NCBI GenBank assembly: GCA_963783245.1
Contig: CAWAMS010000003.1
Coordinates: 186,001 to 250,000, forward strand
Length of the DNA stretch: 64,000 bases
Direction: 5' to 3'
Source: Bog-473 sp963783245
GTDB taxonomy: Bacteria; Actinomycetota; Acidimicrobiia; Acidimicrobiales; RAAP-2
Below, piece after piece: positions 43,945 through 52,439 of the stretch; the first letter of the stretch is position 1; each line of letters opens with the position of its first letter. A model generated the notes under the pieces. The model was not told the DNA's origin. It made no database searches and worked only from the letters and a program-made list of their open reading frames with translations. Both the position numbers and the translations under genes were made by a program.

Positions 43945-43991
43945 ACTGTAGCATTGACATTGACATTGACATCGACGTCGATATCATTGTC
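43945..43991. promoter_or_regulatory. Leaderless -10 box plus long palindromic operator-like site
   Basis: On the minus strand TACAGT (43945-43950) ends 6 bases before the GTG at 43938. Upstream, ATTGAC is repeated at 43953, 43959 and 43965 and followed by ATCGAC at 43971. Two 15-base arms, 43962-43976 and 43977-43991, form an imperfect palindrome centred on CGAC|GTCG with 13 of 15 positions paired. The site covers the -35 area of the amidohydrolase promoter and is suited to a TetR-type dimer pair. Confidence 0.5.
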
Positions 43992-44088
43992 CGGCCCGGT
44001 CGACGGATGCCCGGCGGAGCATCGCCGTTCAAGCCTCTGACCTGCGGCTATTCACCACCAACTCCCTGCTCTGTCCCCGGTCGTCTTC

Positions 44089-44108
44089 GTTGACGTCAAT
44101 GTTATGCT
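44089..44108 (+). promoter_or_regulatory. Operator-like site overlapping the P450 -10 box
   Basis: GTTGACGTCAATGTTA at 44089-44104 contains the perfect palindrome TTGACGTCAA and matches GTCGACATCAATGTTA at 59451-59466 in 14 of 16 positions. TATGCT at 44103-44108 overlaps its right end and would start transcription near 44115, 34 bases before the P450 GTG at 44149. Repression by blocking polymerase is the likely mode. Confidence 0.45.
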
Positions 44109-44148
44109 TCGCAGTGATGCCAACGATGGGCGCGCAAAGGGGGACCAC

Positions 44149-45333
44149 GTGACCGGGATCAACGTTCTGGATCCGCAGTTCTACGTGGATCCCTGGGAGG
44201 CTTACCGGTGGCTGCAGGACGAGGCACCTGTCTTTCGAGACCGGGTCCAACAGCTCTGGGCTATCTCGCGCTACGACGACGTCCGCTCCGTGGAGAAGGA
44301 CGGCGAGCGTTTCTCATCCTTCGATGGTTCGCGTCCGCACATCGACCAGCGCAGTGACGAGTCCATGATCAATATGGACGACCCGGCGCATCAAGCCCAG
44401 CGCAGTCTGGTCTTGCGCCGTTTCACGCCGCGCGCCATCCGTGGGCATGAAGAACGAGTGCGAGAGATCGTCACCGGGATCCTCGACGATGTCGCACCCC
44501 ATGGGGAGTGCGAGGCCATCGAGACGATCGCCTCGAGGTTGCCGGCAATGATGATCGGTGAACTCATGGGGTATCCGCACGAGCTCTGGGAGCGAGTCCG
44601 CCATTGGTCCGAGCAGATCATGCTCCTCGCGGGCCAGACCTCACCGGACGGGCCGCCCCACCTCACGCACCCGGGCATCGTCCCGGTGATTGCGGAATTC
44701 GTCGAGGTCACATCTGCACTCATTGAGGCCCGCCGGTCCGACCCGCGGGACGATCTCATCTCCATATGGACCCACACCGAGGGCTGGGACACCAAGCACA
44801 TTTTGGACGAGGCGATCCTCGTCCTCGACGGCGGCGCAGAAACCACGCGCACGGTCATCGGGTCGATGATCCGAGATCTCGCCCTTTACCCCGACCAGCG
44901 ACGCATCCTGATCGACCACCCCGAGCTCATGGCGACGACGGGGGTCGAGGAGTTCATTCGTTGGGTGTCACCGGTCCTGAACATGCGGCGGACGGCCACG
45001 GTCGACGTCGAATGGCACGGGGAGCACATCCATGCCGGCGACGAGATCCTGCTGCTCTACGGCGCAGCCAATCGCGATCCGCGGGCATTCACGGACCCTG
45101 ACGTCCTGGACGTGACCAGGCAACACAACCGGCACGTCGCCTTCGGTTTCGGCACGCATGTGTGTCTGGGAGCGCATCTGGCTCGACTGGAGATCAGCAT
45201 CCTCTTCGAGGAGCTCCTGCAGAGGATGCCGGACTGGGAGTTGGTCGACCCCGACGAGCCGCACATCATGCCGGCCACCTTCGCCCGCGCCTATGACAGT
45301 ATCCGTATCCGCTTCACCCCCTCCCGAGGATGA
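44149..45333 (+). CDS. Cytochrome P450
   Basis: A 394-residue P450. The I-helix motif is LDGGAETTRTVIG, ExxR is EEFIRW, and the haem loop AFGFGTHVCLG places Cys339. GTG 44149 is chosen because AAGGGGG lies 5 bases upstream; ATG 44104 falls inside the operator. It heads a plus-strand run with an unknown protein, SDR, acyl-CoA synthetase, CrtC-like protein and kinase. A likely order is hydroxylation, dehydrogenation, then CoA activation. Confidence 0.95.
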   Translation: MTGINVLDPQFYVDPWEAYRWLQDEAPVFRDRVQQLWAISRYDDVRSVEKDGERFSSFDGSRPHIDQRSDESMINMDDPAHQAQRSLVLRRFTPRAIRGHEERVREIVTGILDDVAPHGECEAIETIASRLPAMMIGELMGYPHELWERVRHWSEQIMLLAGQTSPDGPPHLTHPGIVPVIAEFVEVTSALIEARRSDPRDDLISIWTHTEGWDTKHILDEAILVLDGGAETTRTVIGSMIRDLALYPDQRRILIDHPELMATTGVEEFIRWVSPVLNMRRTATVDVEWHGEHIHAGDEILLLYGAANRDPRAFTDPDVLDVTRQHNRHVAFGFGTHVCLGAHLARLEISILFEELLQRMPDWELVDPDEPHIMPATFARAYDSIRIRFTPSRG

Positions 45334-45396
45334 GAGTGGCATGCATGGCAGTCCTTGCGATCCGGCACTGAGACGCGAGAAGAGGTGGACGAAGGG

Positions 45397-45936
45397 ATGA
45401 CCGATACGCCGGACCGTGCTGGTGATCTCGACGTGCTGCACGCCTTTCGTTTGATCGATTCCTTACTCGAAGCCGGACCACGGCGCGGGTCATTGCTCGC
45501 CCTCCGCGACCGCCTCGCCGGCGAGCTCTTGAGCGACAGCGACCGCGTCGCCGCCACGTTGGCGGATGATTTCGAGCTCACGACCGTGACGGGCGGTTGC
45601 CGCACCACCACAGACAGAAACGCGCTGATCGAAGGCATCCGCAGACAGAACGAGGGCGATGGCGGAGCCATGATGTGGATGGAGCTCGAGGACCTCGTCG
45701 TCGAGGAGAGCGCGCTTGCAGGGCAGGGCATGCTCCGCATGCTCCGCTCCGCCCCGGAAGCGACGACGAGCGCCTCCGTGACGTCGATTCCCCTGGCCTT
45801 CTTCCTCCGCTTTCGCACCGCCCTCATGACCTCGGAGGTGATCTTCATGGAGGCACCACGACCAGAATCGACGGTGCTCCACGCGGGTCCACGGCAGTCG
45901 ATCGATGAACTCCGCGCGCTGCTGGACCGGGCATGA
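45397..45936 (+). CDS. Unknown protein, possibly NTF2-like
   Basis: A 179-residue protein I do not recognise. The stretch LADDFELTTVTGG, DRNALIEGIRRQ and the alternating strand pattern after residue 90 (MMWMELEDLVVEES, GQGMLRML) are reminiscent of SnoaL/NTF2-like folds, but no catalytic residues can be assigned. No signal peptide or membrane segment. ATG 45397 is preceded by GAGGTGG; its stop overlaps the SDR ATG as ATGA, so it is translated together with the SDR and is probably part of the same pathway step. Confidence 0.65.
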   Translation: MTDTPDRAGDLDVLHAFRLIDSLLEAGPRRGSLLALRDRLAGELLSDSDRVAATLADDFELTTVTGGCRTTTDRNALIEGIRRQNEGDGGAMMWMELEDLVVEESALAGQGMLRMLRSAPEATTSASVTSIPLAFFLRFRTALMTSEVIFMEAPRPESTVLHAGPRQSIDELRALLDRA

Positions 45937-46718
45937 CGGCAGGCACGTCGTTGGTCGGCCGGTCGGCCATCGTGACCGGGGGCGCAGGTGGACTGGGTGG
46001 GGCGACTGTCCGGCACCTCGTGGGACTTGGTGTCGGCGTTGCCGTCTTCGACCGCGACGGTGTGCGCGCACGGAATCTCGCATCCGAGCTGGGAGATCGG
46101 GCGATCGCCGTGCGCGGCGACGTCAACGACGACCGGGACGTGGCCGAGGCGATTGATGCCGCGCAGTCGGTGGGCACGCTTTCAATCGTGGTCAATGTGG
46201 CAGGGGGTGGTGTCGGCCGGCCAACCCGAACTGTCGGGCGCGATGGGAGCCCTCACGACATGAATGCCTTTATCGAAACCATCGCCAAGAACACCTTCGG
46301 GACATTCAATGTCACGCGACTCGCCGCTGCCGCCATGGCCACGAACCAGCCGGACGGCGACGGTCAACGTGGAGTCATCGTCAACACCGGGTCCGTCGCC
46401 GCCTACGACGGGCAGGTGGGTCAAGTCCCGTACGCTGCCGCGAAAGCGGCCATTCTCGGGATGACCCTGCCCCTGGCACGCGACCTCGCGGCCATCGGAC
46501 TACGCGTGTGCGGCATCGCACCGGGCACCATGGGCACCGACATCATGCTGCACGCATCACCAGCGATCCTCGACCCGCTTCTGGCCACCATCGTCTTCCC
46601 CACGCGCGTGGGCCTCCCGGCGGAGTTCGCCTACCTCGTCGAGTCGATCATCACGAACCCTTACCTCAACGGCGAGAACATCCGTCTCGACGCCGCCCAG
46701 CGCTTCCCGCCGAAGTAG
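45933..46718 (+). CDS. Short-chain dehydrogenase, 3-hydroxyacyl-CoA dehydrogenase type II-like
   Basis: A 261-residue SDR. The cofactor motif is TGGAGGLGG near residue 15, NVAGGG stands for NNAG, the active Ser is in VNTGSVAAYDG and the Tyr-Lys pair in PYAAAKAAI. The sequence AAYDGQVGQVPYAAAK is typical of HSD17B10-like 3-hydroxyacyl-CoA dehydrogenases. It would oxidise a hydroxyl on a CoA ester or free acid with NAD. Start overlap ATGA with the preceding gene. Confidence 0.9.
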   Translation: MTAGTSLVGRSAIVTGGAGGLGGATVRHLVGLGVGVAVFDRDGVRARNLASELGDRAIAVRGDVNDDRDVAEAIDAAQSVGTLSIVVNVAGGGVGRPTRTVGRDGSPHDMNAFIETIAKNTFGTFNVTRLAAAAMATNQPDGDGQRGVIVNTGSVAAYDGQVGQVPYAAAKAAILGMTLPLARDLAAIGLRVCGIAPGTMGTDIMLHASPAILDPLLATIVFPTRVGLPAEFAYLVESIITNPYLNGENIRLDAAQRFPPK

Positions 46719-46787
46719 CGGGTCGCACCAGAGTATCGATCGACGTCGAAAATGGTTTTGCATCGGGCAACGAGTAGCCTCGCCATC

Positions 46788-48350
46788 GTGGAAGACCTGC
46801 ATCGTGGTGTGTTCCTGCCCGACCTTCTCGTGTGGGCGCTCCGACGGGACACCGACCGACCCGCCATCTTCCTCGGCGAGGAAGTGCTCTCGGTGGGAGA
46901 GCTCGGCGCACAGATCAGCCGTTACGCGCAGGTGTACGCCTCCCAAGGCGTTGCTCCGGGGAGCGGTGTCGCGATGTTGTCCGTCAACCGGCCCGAAGTC
47001 CTCTACGCGATCGGGGCCTACATGGTGTCCGGGTGCCGGAATACCCCCTTGCACCCGCTCGGGTCCTTCGATGACCACGCCTACGTCCTGAAGGACGCCT
47101 CCATCGAGACCCTGGTGTTCGACCCGAGCTTCGCCGAGCGGGCAGAACAACTGCGCGCGCGAGTACCGAGTGTGAAGCGGTTGCTCTCGTTCGGACCGTC
47201 CACGATCGGCGTCGATCTGTGCGCGGAGGCGGAGCACTTCGACCCGTTGCCGCTTGTCGCTCCTTCCGTGCAACCTGAGGAGATCTCCGCGCTGTCGTAT
47301 ACCGGCGGCACGACCGGAGCGCCCAAGGGTGTGATGACGACCTACCGGGGCAGCAGCACAATGGCCCAGATCATGCTGGCGGAATGGCAATGGCCCGACG
47401 AGTTGCGACATCTCGTTTGTACGCCACTCAGTCACGCGGGATCGTCTCTGGTGGTCCCCGTCCTGGTCAAAGGTGGATCGGTCGTCGTCCTGCCTCGCTT
47501 CGACGCCGCGAAGGTCCTCCAGACCATTGCGCGGTACCGCATCACCTCGGTGATGTTGGTGCCCTCCATGATCTACGCCCTCCTTGACCATCCGGACTTC
47601 GCAACGACTGATCTGTCCAGTCTCCAGACCGTGTTCTACGGTGCGTCGCCGATGTCGCCGGCAAGGCTGCAGGAAGCCATTCGCAAGATGGGGCGCATCT
47701 TCTTCCAGTTCTACGGACAGACCGAGGCACCACAGACGGTGTGCGTGCTCCGCAAAGAGGAGCACGACCCCGACGACCTGGCCCGCCTGGCAACATGCGG
47801 CCGGCCGGTGCCGTGGGTGCACGTGGCGTTGCTGGACGATGACGGCCGGGAGGTCACACCTGGGGAGCCGGGGGAAATCTGCGTACGCGGGCAGCTGGTC
47901 ATGAAGGGCTACCAGAACAAGCCGGATGAAACCGCTGCGGCCTTCACGCACGGCTGGCTCCATACGGGCGACGTCGCCCGTGAAGACGAGCACGGGTTCT
48001 TCACGATCGTCGACAGGAAAAAAGACATGATCGTCAGTGGCGGGTTCAATGTCTTCCCGCGGGAGATCGAGGACGTCCTTTCCTCTCATCGCGCGGTGGC
48101 AGCGGCGGCGGTGATCGGCGTGCCGGACGAGACGTGGGGTGAGGCGGTCAAGGCCGTGGTCGTTCTGCGGGACGGCATGGCTGCGACGCCTGAAGAGCTG
48201 ATGGCCCTCGTCAAGCAACACAAAGGCTCGCACTATGCGCCGAAGTCGGTCGACTTCACCGACACGATTCCACTCACTGCGGTCGGCAAACCCGACAAGA
48301 AGGCCCTGAGAGCCCATTACTGGTCGGATGCCGACCGCCAGGTCGGCTGA
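46788..48350 (+). CDS. Acyl-CoA synthetase (AMP-binding, ANL superfamily)
   Basis: About 520 residues. The P-loop is YTGGTTGAPKG, the A5 motif is FYGQTEAPQT, the A7/A8 region is HTGDVAREDEHGFFTIVDRKKDMIVSGG in part, and the catalytic Lys lies in VGKPDKKAL. It activates a carboxylic acid to acyl-AMP and then acyl-CoA. The GTG at 46788 is preferred because TAGCCT ends 7 bases upstream, as in leaderless genes; an in-frame ATG at 46752 is the alternative, neither having a ribosome site. It lies 70 bases after the SDR gene. Confidence 0.88.
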   Translation: MEDLHRGVFLPDLLVWALRRDTDRPAIFLGEEVLSVGELGAQISRYAQVYASQGVAPGSGVAMLSVNRPEVLYAIGAYMVSGCRNTPLHPLGSFDDHAYVLKDASIETLVFDPSFAERAEQLRARVPSVKRLLSFGPSTIGVDLCAEAEHFDPLPLVAPSVQPEEISALSYTGGTTGAPKGVMTTYRGSSTMAQIMLAEWQWPDELRHLVCTPLSHAGSSLVVPVLVKGGSVVVLPRFDAAKVLQTIARYRITSVMLVPSMIYALLDHPDFATTDLSSLQTVFYGASPMSPARLQEAIRKMGRIFFQFYGQTEAPQTVCVLRKEEHDPDDLARLATCGRPVPWVHVALLDDDGREVTPGEPGEICVRGQLVMKGYQNKPDETAAAFTHGWLHTGDVAREDEHGFFTIVDRKKDMIVSGGFNVFPREIEDVLSSHRAVAAAAVIGVPDETWGEAVKAVVVLRDGMAATPEELMALVKQHKGSHYAPKSVDFTDTIPLTAVGKPDKKALRAHYWSDADRQVG

Positions 48351-48380
48351 GATTTTGCATCCATTGCACGAGGAGGACGT

Positions 48381-49547
48381 ATGGCGATAAAGGACATCGG
48401 TGCGCTGCTCGGCGCCGACGAAGGTCTGAACCATCAGATCGTCGATACGTTTGCCACGCTGGCCGAATCGGATATGGCCTGGACAGAGAAGATCTGGACA
48501 TCGATCGCACGCATCGATGGCAGCCTGCAGATCGATTTCGGCCTCGGGAAATACCAGAACAGGGGCGTCGTCGACGGATTCGGCGGCGTTTCACGCGGCC
48601 GGGAGCAATGGACCGTTCGGGGCAGCCGCGAGCTCCGCTCCGCACCCGAGCACGCCGGGGTCGGCCCTCTTCACTACGAGATCATCGACCCGCTGCGTCG
48701 AGTGCGGGTCCGCCTGGAACCGAACGACGTCCTGCCCATCTCCTTCGACGTCGAGCTCTCCGGCGTCACACCCCCATTCTTCGAAGACCGGAACCTTGTG
48801 CGGAATCGGCAGAGTCAGCGTATCGACATCAACGTGATCCGCTACCACCAGGGGGGATGGGCGTCGGGGTCCGTGACGGTAGATGGCGAGACGCACGACG
48901 TGCGACCCGAGGAATGGTTCGGATTCCGTGACCACTCATGGGGCGTCCGCCAGAGCGTCGGCCTTCCACCCAGCGACCTGATCCAGGGGCCGCCCGTGGT
49001 CGCGCATTCCACCGTCCGGGGAGGGATGAAGTGGACGCCGTCGTTCTTCAGGCGCCCGGACGGCACCTACTACGAAACGGCGGTGTTCCTGGCCGAGGGC
49101 GAGTGGGGATACGCCTCGGGATACCTCAACGGGGCCGACGGCGACCAGGCCCGCGTCCGTTCCATTGAGCCGCAGATCCGCTACGACCCCCGCACACGCT
49201 TCGTCCGTGGCGGCGAGCTGCTCCTCACCATGGACTCGGGCGAGAAGAGGGTCATCGAGATCGAGGTTGTCGGAGATTCCGGCTTCTTTCTGAAGACGGC
49301 CGGCTACGGCCAGTGGAAGGGTCATGTGCACGGCGCGTGGAAGGGCGCCCTGCACGTCGACGGCGAGTACATACCTGACTGCTGGGATGACGAGCACCTG
49401 CGGCTCCTTGGCCAATTTCGGGACACTCCCATCCGCGTGCAGGAAGGGGACGCCGTCGGCTACGGAATAATGGAGAGCATTCTCCGTGGCGTGTGGCCCG
49501 AGCTCGGACTGGGAGCAGAATCCGATCACGACGTCCGCTACTCGTGA
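48381..49547 (+). CDS. Conserved protein of unknown function, possibly CrtC/AttH-type lipocalin fold
   Basis: A 388-residue protein, rich in beta-strand pattern and without signal peptide. A notable motif is EEWFGFRDHSWGVR near residue 180, and later KTAGYGQWKGHVHGAWKG. Repeated aromatic-rich strands and an RDHSWG core resemble hydroxyneurosporene-dehydrogenase/AttH-like proteins, but I cannot confirm that. It is in a run between an acyl-CoA synthetase (30-base gap, AGGAGG before the ATG) and an APH-fold kinase. It could act on or carry a hydrophobic substrate. Confidence 0.7.
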   Translation: MAIKDIGALLGADEGLNHQIVDTFATLAESDMAWTEKIWTSIARIDGSLQIDFGLGKYQNRGVVDGFGGVSRGREQWTVRGSRELRSAPEHAGVGPLHYEIIDPLRRVRVRLEPNDVLPISFDVELSGVTPPFFEDRNLVRNRQSQRIDINVIRYHQGGWASGSVTVDGETHDVRPEEWFGFRDHSWGVRQSVGLPPSDLIQGPPVVAHSTVRGGMKWTPSFFRRPDGTYYETAVFLAEGEWGYASGYLNGADGDQARVRSIEPQIRYDPRTRFVRGGELLLTMDSGEKRVIEIEVVGDSGFFLKTAGYGQWKGHVHGAWKGALHVDGEYIPDCWDDEHLRLLGQFRDTPIRVQEGDAVGYGIMESILRGVWPELGLGAESDHDVRYS

Positions 49548-49575
49548 ACTGGGCTGCGTCGGACACGGAGGCACG

Positions 49576-50679
49576 GTGCCGGGGCTGAACGAAGGCGATG
49601 TCGCGTCTCGGCTCACCGCGTGGTTTCAGGCGCAGCTGACCGAAGCCGACGCGGTGCGGGTCGAGGGGTTGCACCACGTGAGCTTCGGCCACTCGGCAGA
49701 GATGTTGCTTCTCACCGTCGCGTGGCGGGCGAACGGATGCGACGAGCGGCGGGACGTCGTTGTACGGATCCGACCACCGGCGCCGGGACTGCTCGAGCCC
49801 TATGACCTGCGCCGTCAATTCGACATCCTCCGTGCCCTCGAGACAACGCCGGTCCGGGCGCCGCGCGCCCTGTGGATCGACGAGTCAGGCGACGTCTTCG
49901 GGCGCCCGTTCTATGTGATGGAGCGACTGGAAGGCACCGTGTACGAACGGGAGATCCCCGCAGCGCTCGCCAACGCACCGGAGCGGATCCACCGGATGTC
50001 CGAGCGCGTGATCGAACAGATTGCGGCGATCCACCTCGTCGACGTGAAGGCCAGCGGGCTCGACGCGCTCGGCGACGGTCATGACTTCCTGGAGCGCCAA
50101 CTCGACCACTGGGAGGGAGAGATCCATCGGATGCAGCGCGGCCCCCTCCCGGCACTCGAGCAACTCCTCAGGTCCCTGCGCGAGCAGCAGCCCGAGCCCT
50201 CACCCCGCGTCACACTCGTGCACGGTGACACGAAGGGTGGCAATTTCGCCTTCGTCGACGACGACGTGAGTGGCGTGTTCGACTGGGAAATGGCAACCAT
50301 CGGGGACCCGATGGCGGACATCGGCTGGCTGGAAGTGACGTGGCGGATGACAAAGCCGTTCTCAGAGTTGTCCGACGCAGATATCGACAACCTTCTGGTG
50401 CGCTACCAGCAGTTGACGGGAATCGCCGTTCACAACCGTCCGTGGCACCGGGCCCTCCAGGCATTCAAAATGGCCGTGATCATGTTCGTAGGGGCGATGC
50501 TCTTCGATGCGGGGTCCAACGATGATCTGCGATTGGCCGGCATGGGAACGGTCGTACCCTTCATCACCAACGTAGGGTTGCGCGACCTCGGCGTCGAAGA
50601 AGAGCTCGAGTCAGGCCCGGTACAGGCCCGTCAGGAACGCGTCGACGAAGTGCGCCGGAGTGCGACGGCAACGCACTGA
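49576..50679 (+). CDS. APH-fold phosphotransferase, ACAD10/11-kinase-like
   Basis: A 367-residue kinase-fold protein: the catalytic loop is LVHGDTKGGNFAF and the metal motif is GVFDWEMATIGDP, the same DWEMxTxGDP form as the kinase at 16084-17139. Other blocks are VVVRIRPPAPGL and FYVMERLEGTVYE. The GTG start at 49576 has GGAGG 4 bases before its spacer. It ends a P450-SDR-synthetase run, so a hydroxyacyl-CoA made by those enzymes is a plausible substrate. No acyl-CoA dehydrogenase is directly next to it. Confidence 0.8.
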   Translation: MPGLNEGDVASRLTAWFQAQLTEADAVRVEGLHHVSFGHSAEMLLLTVAWRANGCDERRDVVVRIRPPAPGLLEPYDLRRQFDILRALETTPVRAPRALWIDESGDVFGRPFYVMERLEGTVYEREIPAALANAPERIHRMSERVIEQIAAIHLVDVKASGLDALGDGHDFLERQLDHWEGEIHRMQRGPLPALEQLLRSLREQQPEPSPRVTLVHGDTKGGNFAFVDDDVSGVFDWEMATIGDPMADIGWLEVTWRMTKPFSELSDADIDNLLVRYQQLTGIAVHNRPWHRALQAFKMAVIMFVGAMLFDAGSNDDLRLAGMGTVVPFITNVGLRDLGVEEELESGPVQARQERVDEVRRSATATH

Positions 50680-50690
50680 CGTCTCACCGT

Positions 50691-51569
50691 TCAACGATCG
50701 GGATCACGGCGACCGAGCGCAACCTCGTGCCCACCGATGCGAGGTTCGACCATCGTCGACCAATCCGGGCCGCGGCGCAGGGACAGACCCCCGTCGACGT
50801 TGATCACCTGGCCGGTCATGCGATGAGCGCGGCGAGAAAGGAGGAAACTCACGAGCTGTGCGACGTCGTCGACCTCGGAGCCGTCACCCATCGGGGTGTT
50901 CACGTCGTAACTCTGGTAGACGGGCGATTCCGGGGTCACGAACGCCATACTGTCGGTCAGTGTCAGCCCGGGCCGGACCGCATTGAAGCGGATGTTGGCT
51001 TCGCCGTACTCGTCGGCCGCATTGCGCACGAGCTCCTCGACAGCGGCCTTCGACACGGGATAGGCACCGAAGTACGGGTGCGTGACGTGTCCGGCGATAG
51101 ACGAGATGGCCACGAATGAACCGCCACCTTCCTTGCGCGCGAACACCGGGACCGCGTACTTGGTCAGCAGCAGCGTGCCAATCACGTTCAGCTTGAGGAC
51201 ACGCTCGTACTGCGTGACGTCCTGGAGGTGCATCGGCAGGAGTGCACCCCCGCCACCGGCGTTGGCCACCACGCCGTCCAGGCCGTCCTTCGAGGTCGCG
51301 ACATTCGCGACCAGTTCTCGCACGTCGGATTCCTCCGTCACGTCCGCCAGCCTCCAGCGCACCGCCGCACGGCCGACATGCGCATTGATCCGCTCTGTCG
51401 TGGCCCGCAAGGTCTCCTCTGTCCGGCCGCAGATCGTGACCCACCCACCCTCGAGCGCGATCCGCAGCGCGATCCCGGCACCGATCCCTGTGCCGCCACC
51501 GGTCACGAGGATCGAGTGACCCTCGAGTTCGCCCGTGCCCGTCGTCATTGGTGCTGCGTCACCGGTCAT
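50691..51569 (-). CDS. Short-chain dehydrogenase/reductase
   Basis: A 292-residue SDR. The cofactor motif is VTGGGTGIGAG, VVANAGGGG replaces NNAG, the active Ser is in FVAISSIAGHV and the Tyr-Lys pair in FGAYPVSKAAV. The C-terminal GQVINVDGGLSL is typical of classical SDRs. It converts an alcohol or ketone with NAD(P). ATG 51569 is taken as start; 51548 is also possible. It is divergent from a TetR gene with a perfect 14-base palindrome between them, so it is the probable target of that regulator. Confidence 0.88.
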   Translation of the reverse strand: MTGDAAPMTTGTGELEGHSILVTGGGTGIGAGIALRIALEGGWVTICGRTEETLRATTERINAHVGRAAVRWRLADVTEESDVRELVANVATSKDGLDGVVANAGGGGALLPMHLQDVTQYERVLKLNVIGTLLLTKYAVPVFARKEGGGSFVAISSIAGHVTHPYFGAYPVSKAAVEELVRNAADEYGEANIRFNAVRPGLTLTDSMAFVTPESPVYQSYDVNTPMGDGSEVDDVAQLVSFLLSRRAHRMTGQVINVDGGLSLRRGPDWSTMVEPRIGGHEVALGRRDPDR

Positions 51570-51629
51570 GACGCCGAAGCGACCCTTCTGCGCACGTCGT
51601 CGATGCCGTGATCGATTCGCGAAGAGAAA

Positions 51630-51643
51630 GACGTCATGACGTC
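51630..51643. promoter_or_regulatory. Perfect palindrome GACGTCATGACGTC between SDR and TetR genes
   Basis: A perfect 14-base palindrome lies in the 162-base divergent gap, 61 bases before the SDR start and 89 before the TetR start. Divergent TetR/target layouts usually hold such an operator. GACGTC half-sites also occur in the sites at 44089, 26284 and 43962. Confidence 0.45.
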
Positions 51644-51731
51644 GGACTTTCAACGCCGCCAAAGGGAATCCGCATAGTTAAGGCTACCTCTCCTCAGGTG
51701 CCATACTGTGCGGGTGCAGCAGCCCGTACGC

Positions 51732-52418
51732 ATGCCCAACGCCAGCAGGCGGAATCACGACGGGGCGCAATCGGTCCCTGCCGAAAAGCGCCGTGGTACG
51801 GGCAGGACCGTTCGTGGCCGCCAATCACGGCAACAACTCATTGATGCCGCCAGAATCGTCTTCGAGCGGGACGGATTCCTGCGTGCACGCATCGCCGACA
51901 TCTGTGATGAAGCAGGCATGTCGCACGGAAGCTTCTACACCTACTTCGTCTCGAAGGAGGAGATCTTCCAGGAGTTGGTCGATTCGATTGAAATCGATCT
52001 CCTCAGAATTGATCCGATAGCCGAAAATGCGGAGCCGATCGACCGCATCAGGTCCGCCAATCGCCACTATCTCGAGACGTATCGGAACAATGCCGCAATT
52101 CTGCGGGTTATCCAGCAGGTCGCCACGTTCGATGAAGAAGTTCGGCAGACGAGGATCCGCCATCAGGATGCGCTTGCGCATGCCATCGAGCGTCGCACCA
52201 GGGAGTACCAGGAACAAGGACTGGCGGATACAAAAATCAACGCCTGGTTTGCCGCGAATGCGCTCGGGGGCATGGTCGCGTTCGTGTCGGATCAGATCGT
52301 TTCGCGGGACGTGCCCGTCGACATTGACTTCGTCGTCGAGCAACTCACCCTTCTGTGGGCTAACGCGATAGGGCTGAAGGGCAATGCGGCACGTACGGCC
52401 CGACCGCCGCAGGACTGA
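51732..52418 (+). CDS. TetR family transcriptional regulator
   Basis: A 228-residue TetR protein. HTH: LIDAARIVFERDGFL, IADICDEAGMSHGSFYTYFVSKEEIF. The ligand domain shares ANRHYL, LGGMVAF and VEQLTLLWANAIGL with the TetR protein at 41051-41716, so they are paralogues. ATG 51732 is used; GTG 51708 is also in frame, directly after CATACT, a plausible -10 box. It is divergent from an SDR gene with a palindrome in between, so it probably represses both. Confidence 0.9.
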   Translation: MPNASRRNHDGAQSVPAEKRRGTGRTVRGRQSRQQLIDAARIVFERDGFLRARIADICDEAGMSHGSFYTYFVSKEEIFQELVDSIEIDLLRIDPIAENAEPIDRIRSANRHYLETYRNNAAILRVIQQVATFDEEVRQTRIRHQDALAHAIERRTREYQEQGLADTKINAWFAANALGGMVAFVSDQIVSRDVPVDIDFVVEQLTLLWANAIGLKGNAARTARPPQD

Positions 52419-52439
52419 TCCCGGCGCTGCTCGGGACGC

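Noticed and set aside
46729..46752. GATCGACGTCGA-type sequence before the acyl-CoA synthetase as another operator
   Set aside because: Only the GACGTC core agrees; the outer arms do not pair or match the consensus, so it was not counted with the other sites.
46557..48434. A 625-codon open frame on the minus strand
   Set aside because: It lies opposite the SDR and acyl-CoA synthetase genes, both with full motif sets, and shows no protein family features.
51675..51695. TTAAGGCTACCT resembling an iron (DtxR/IdeR) box upstream of TetR
   Set aside because: Too few matches and no symmetry; the neighbouring genes have no iron link.
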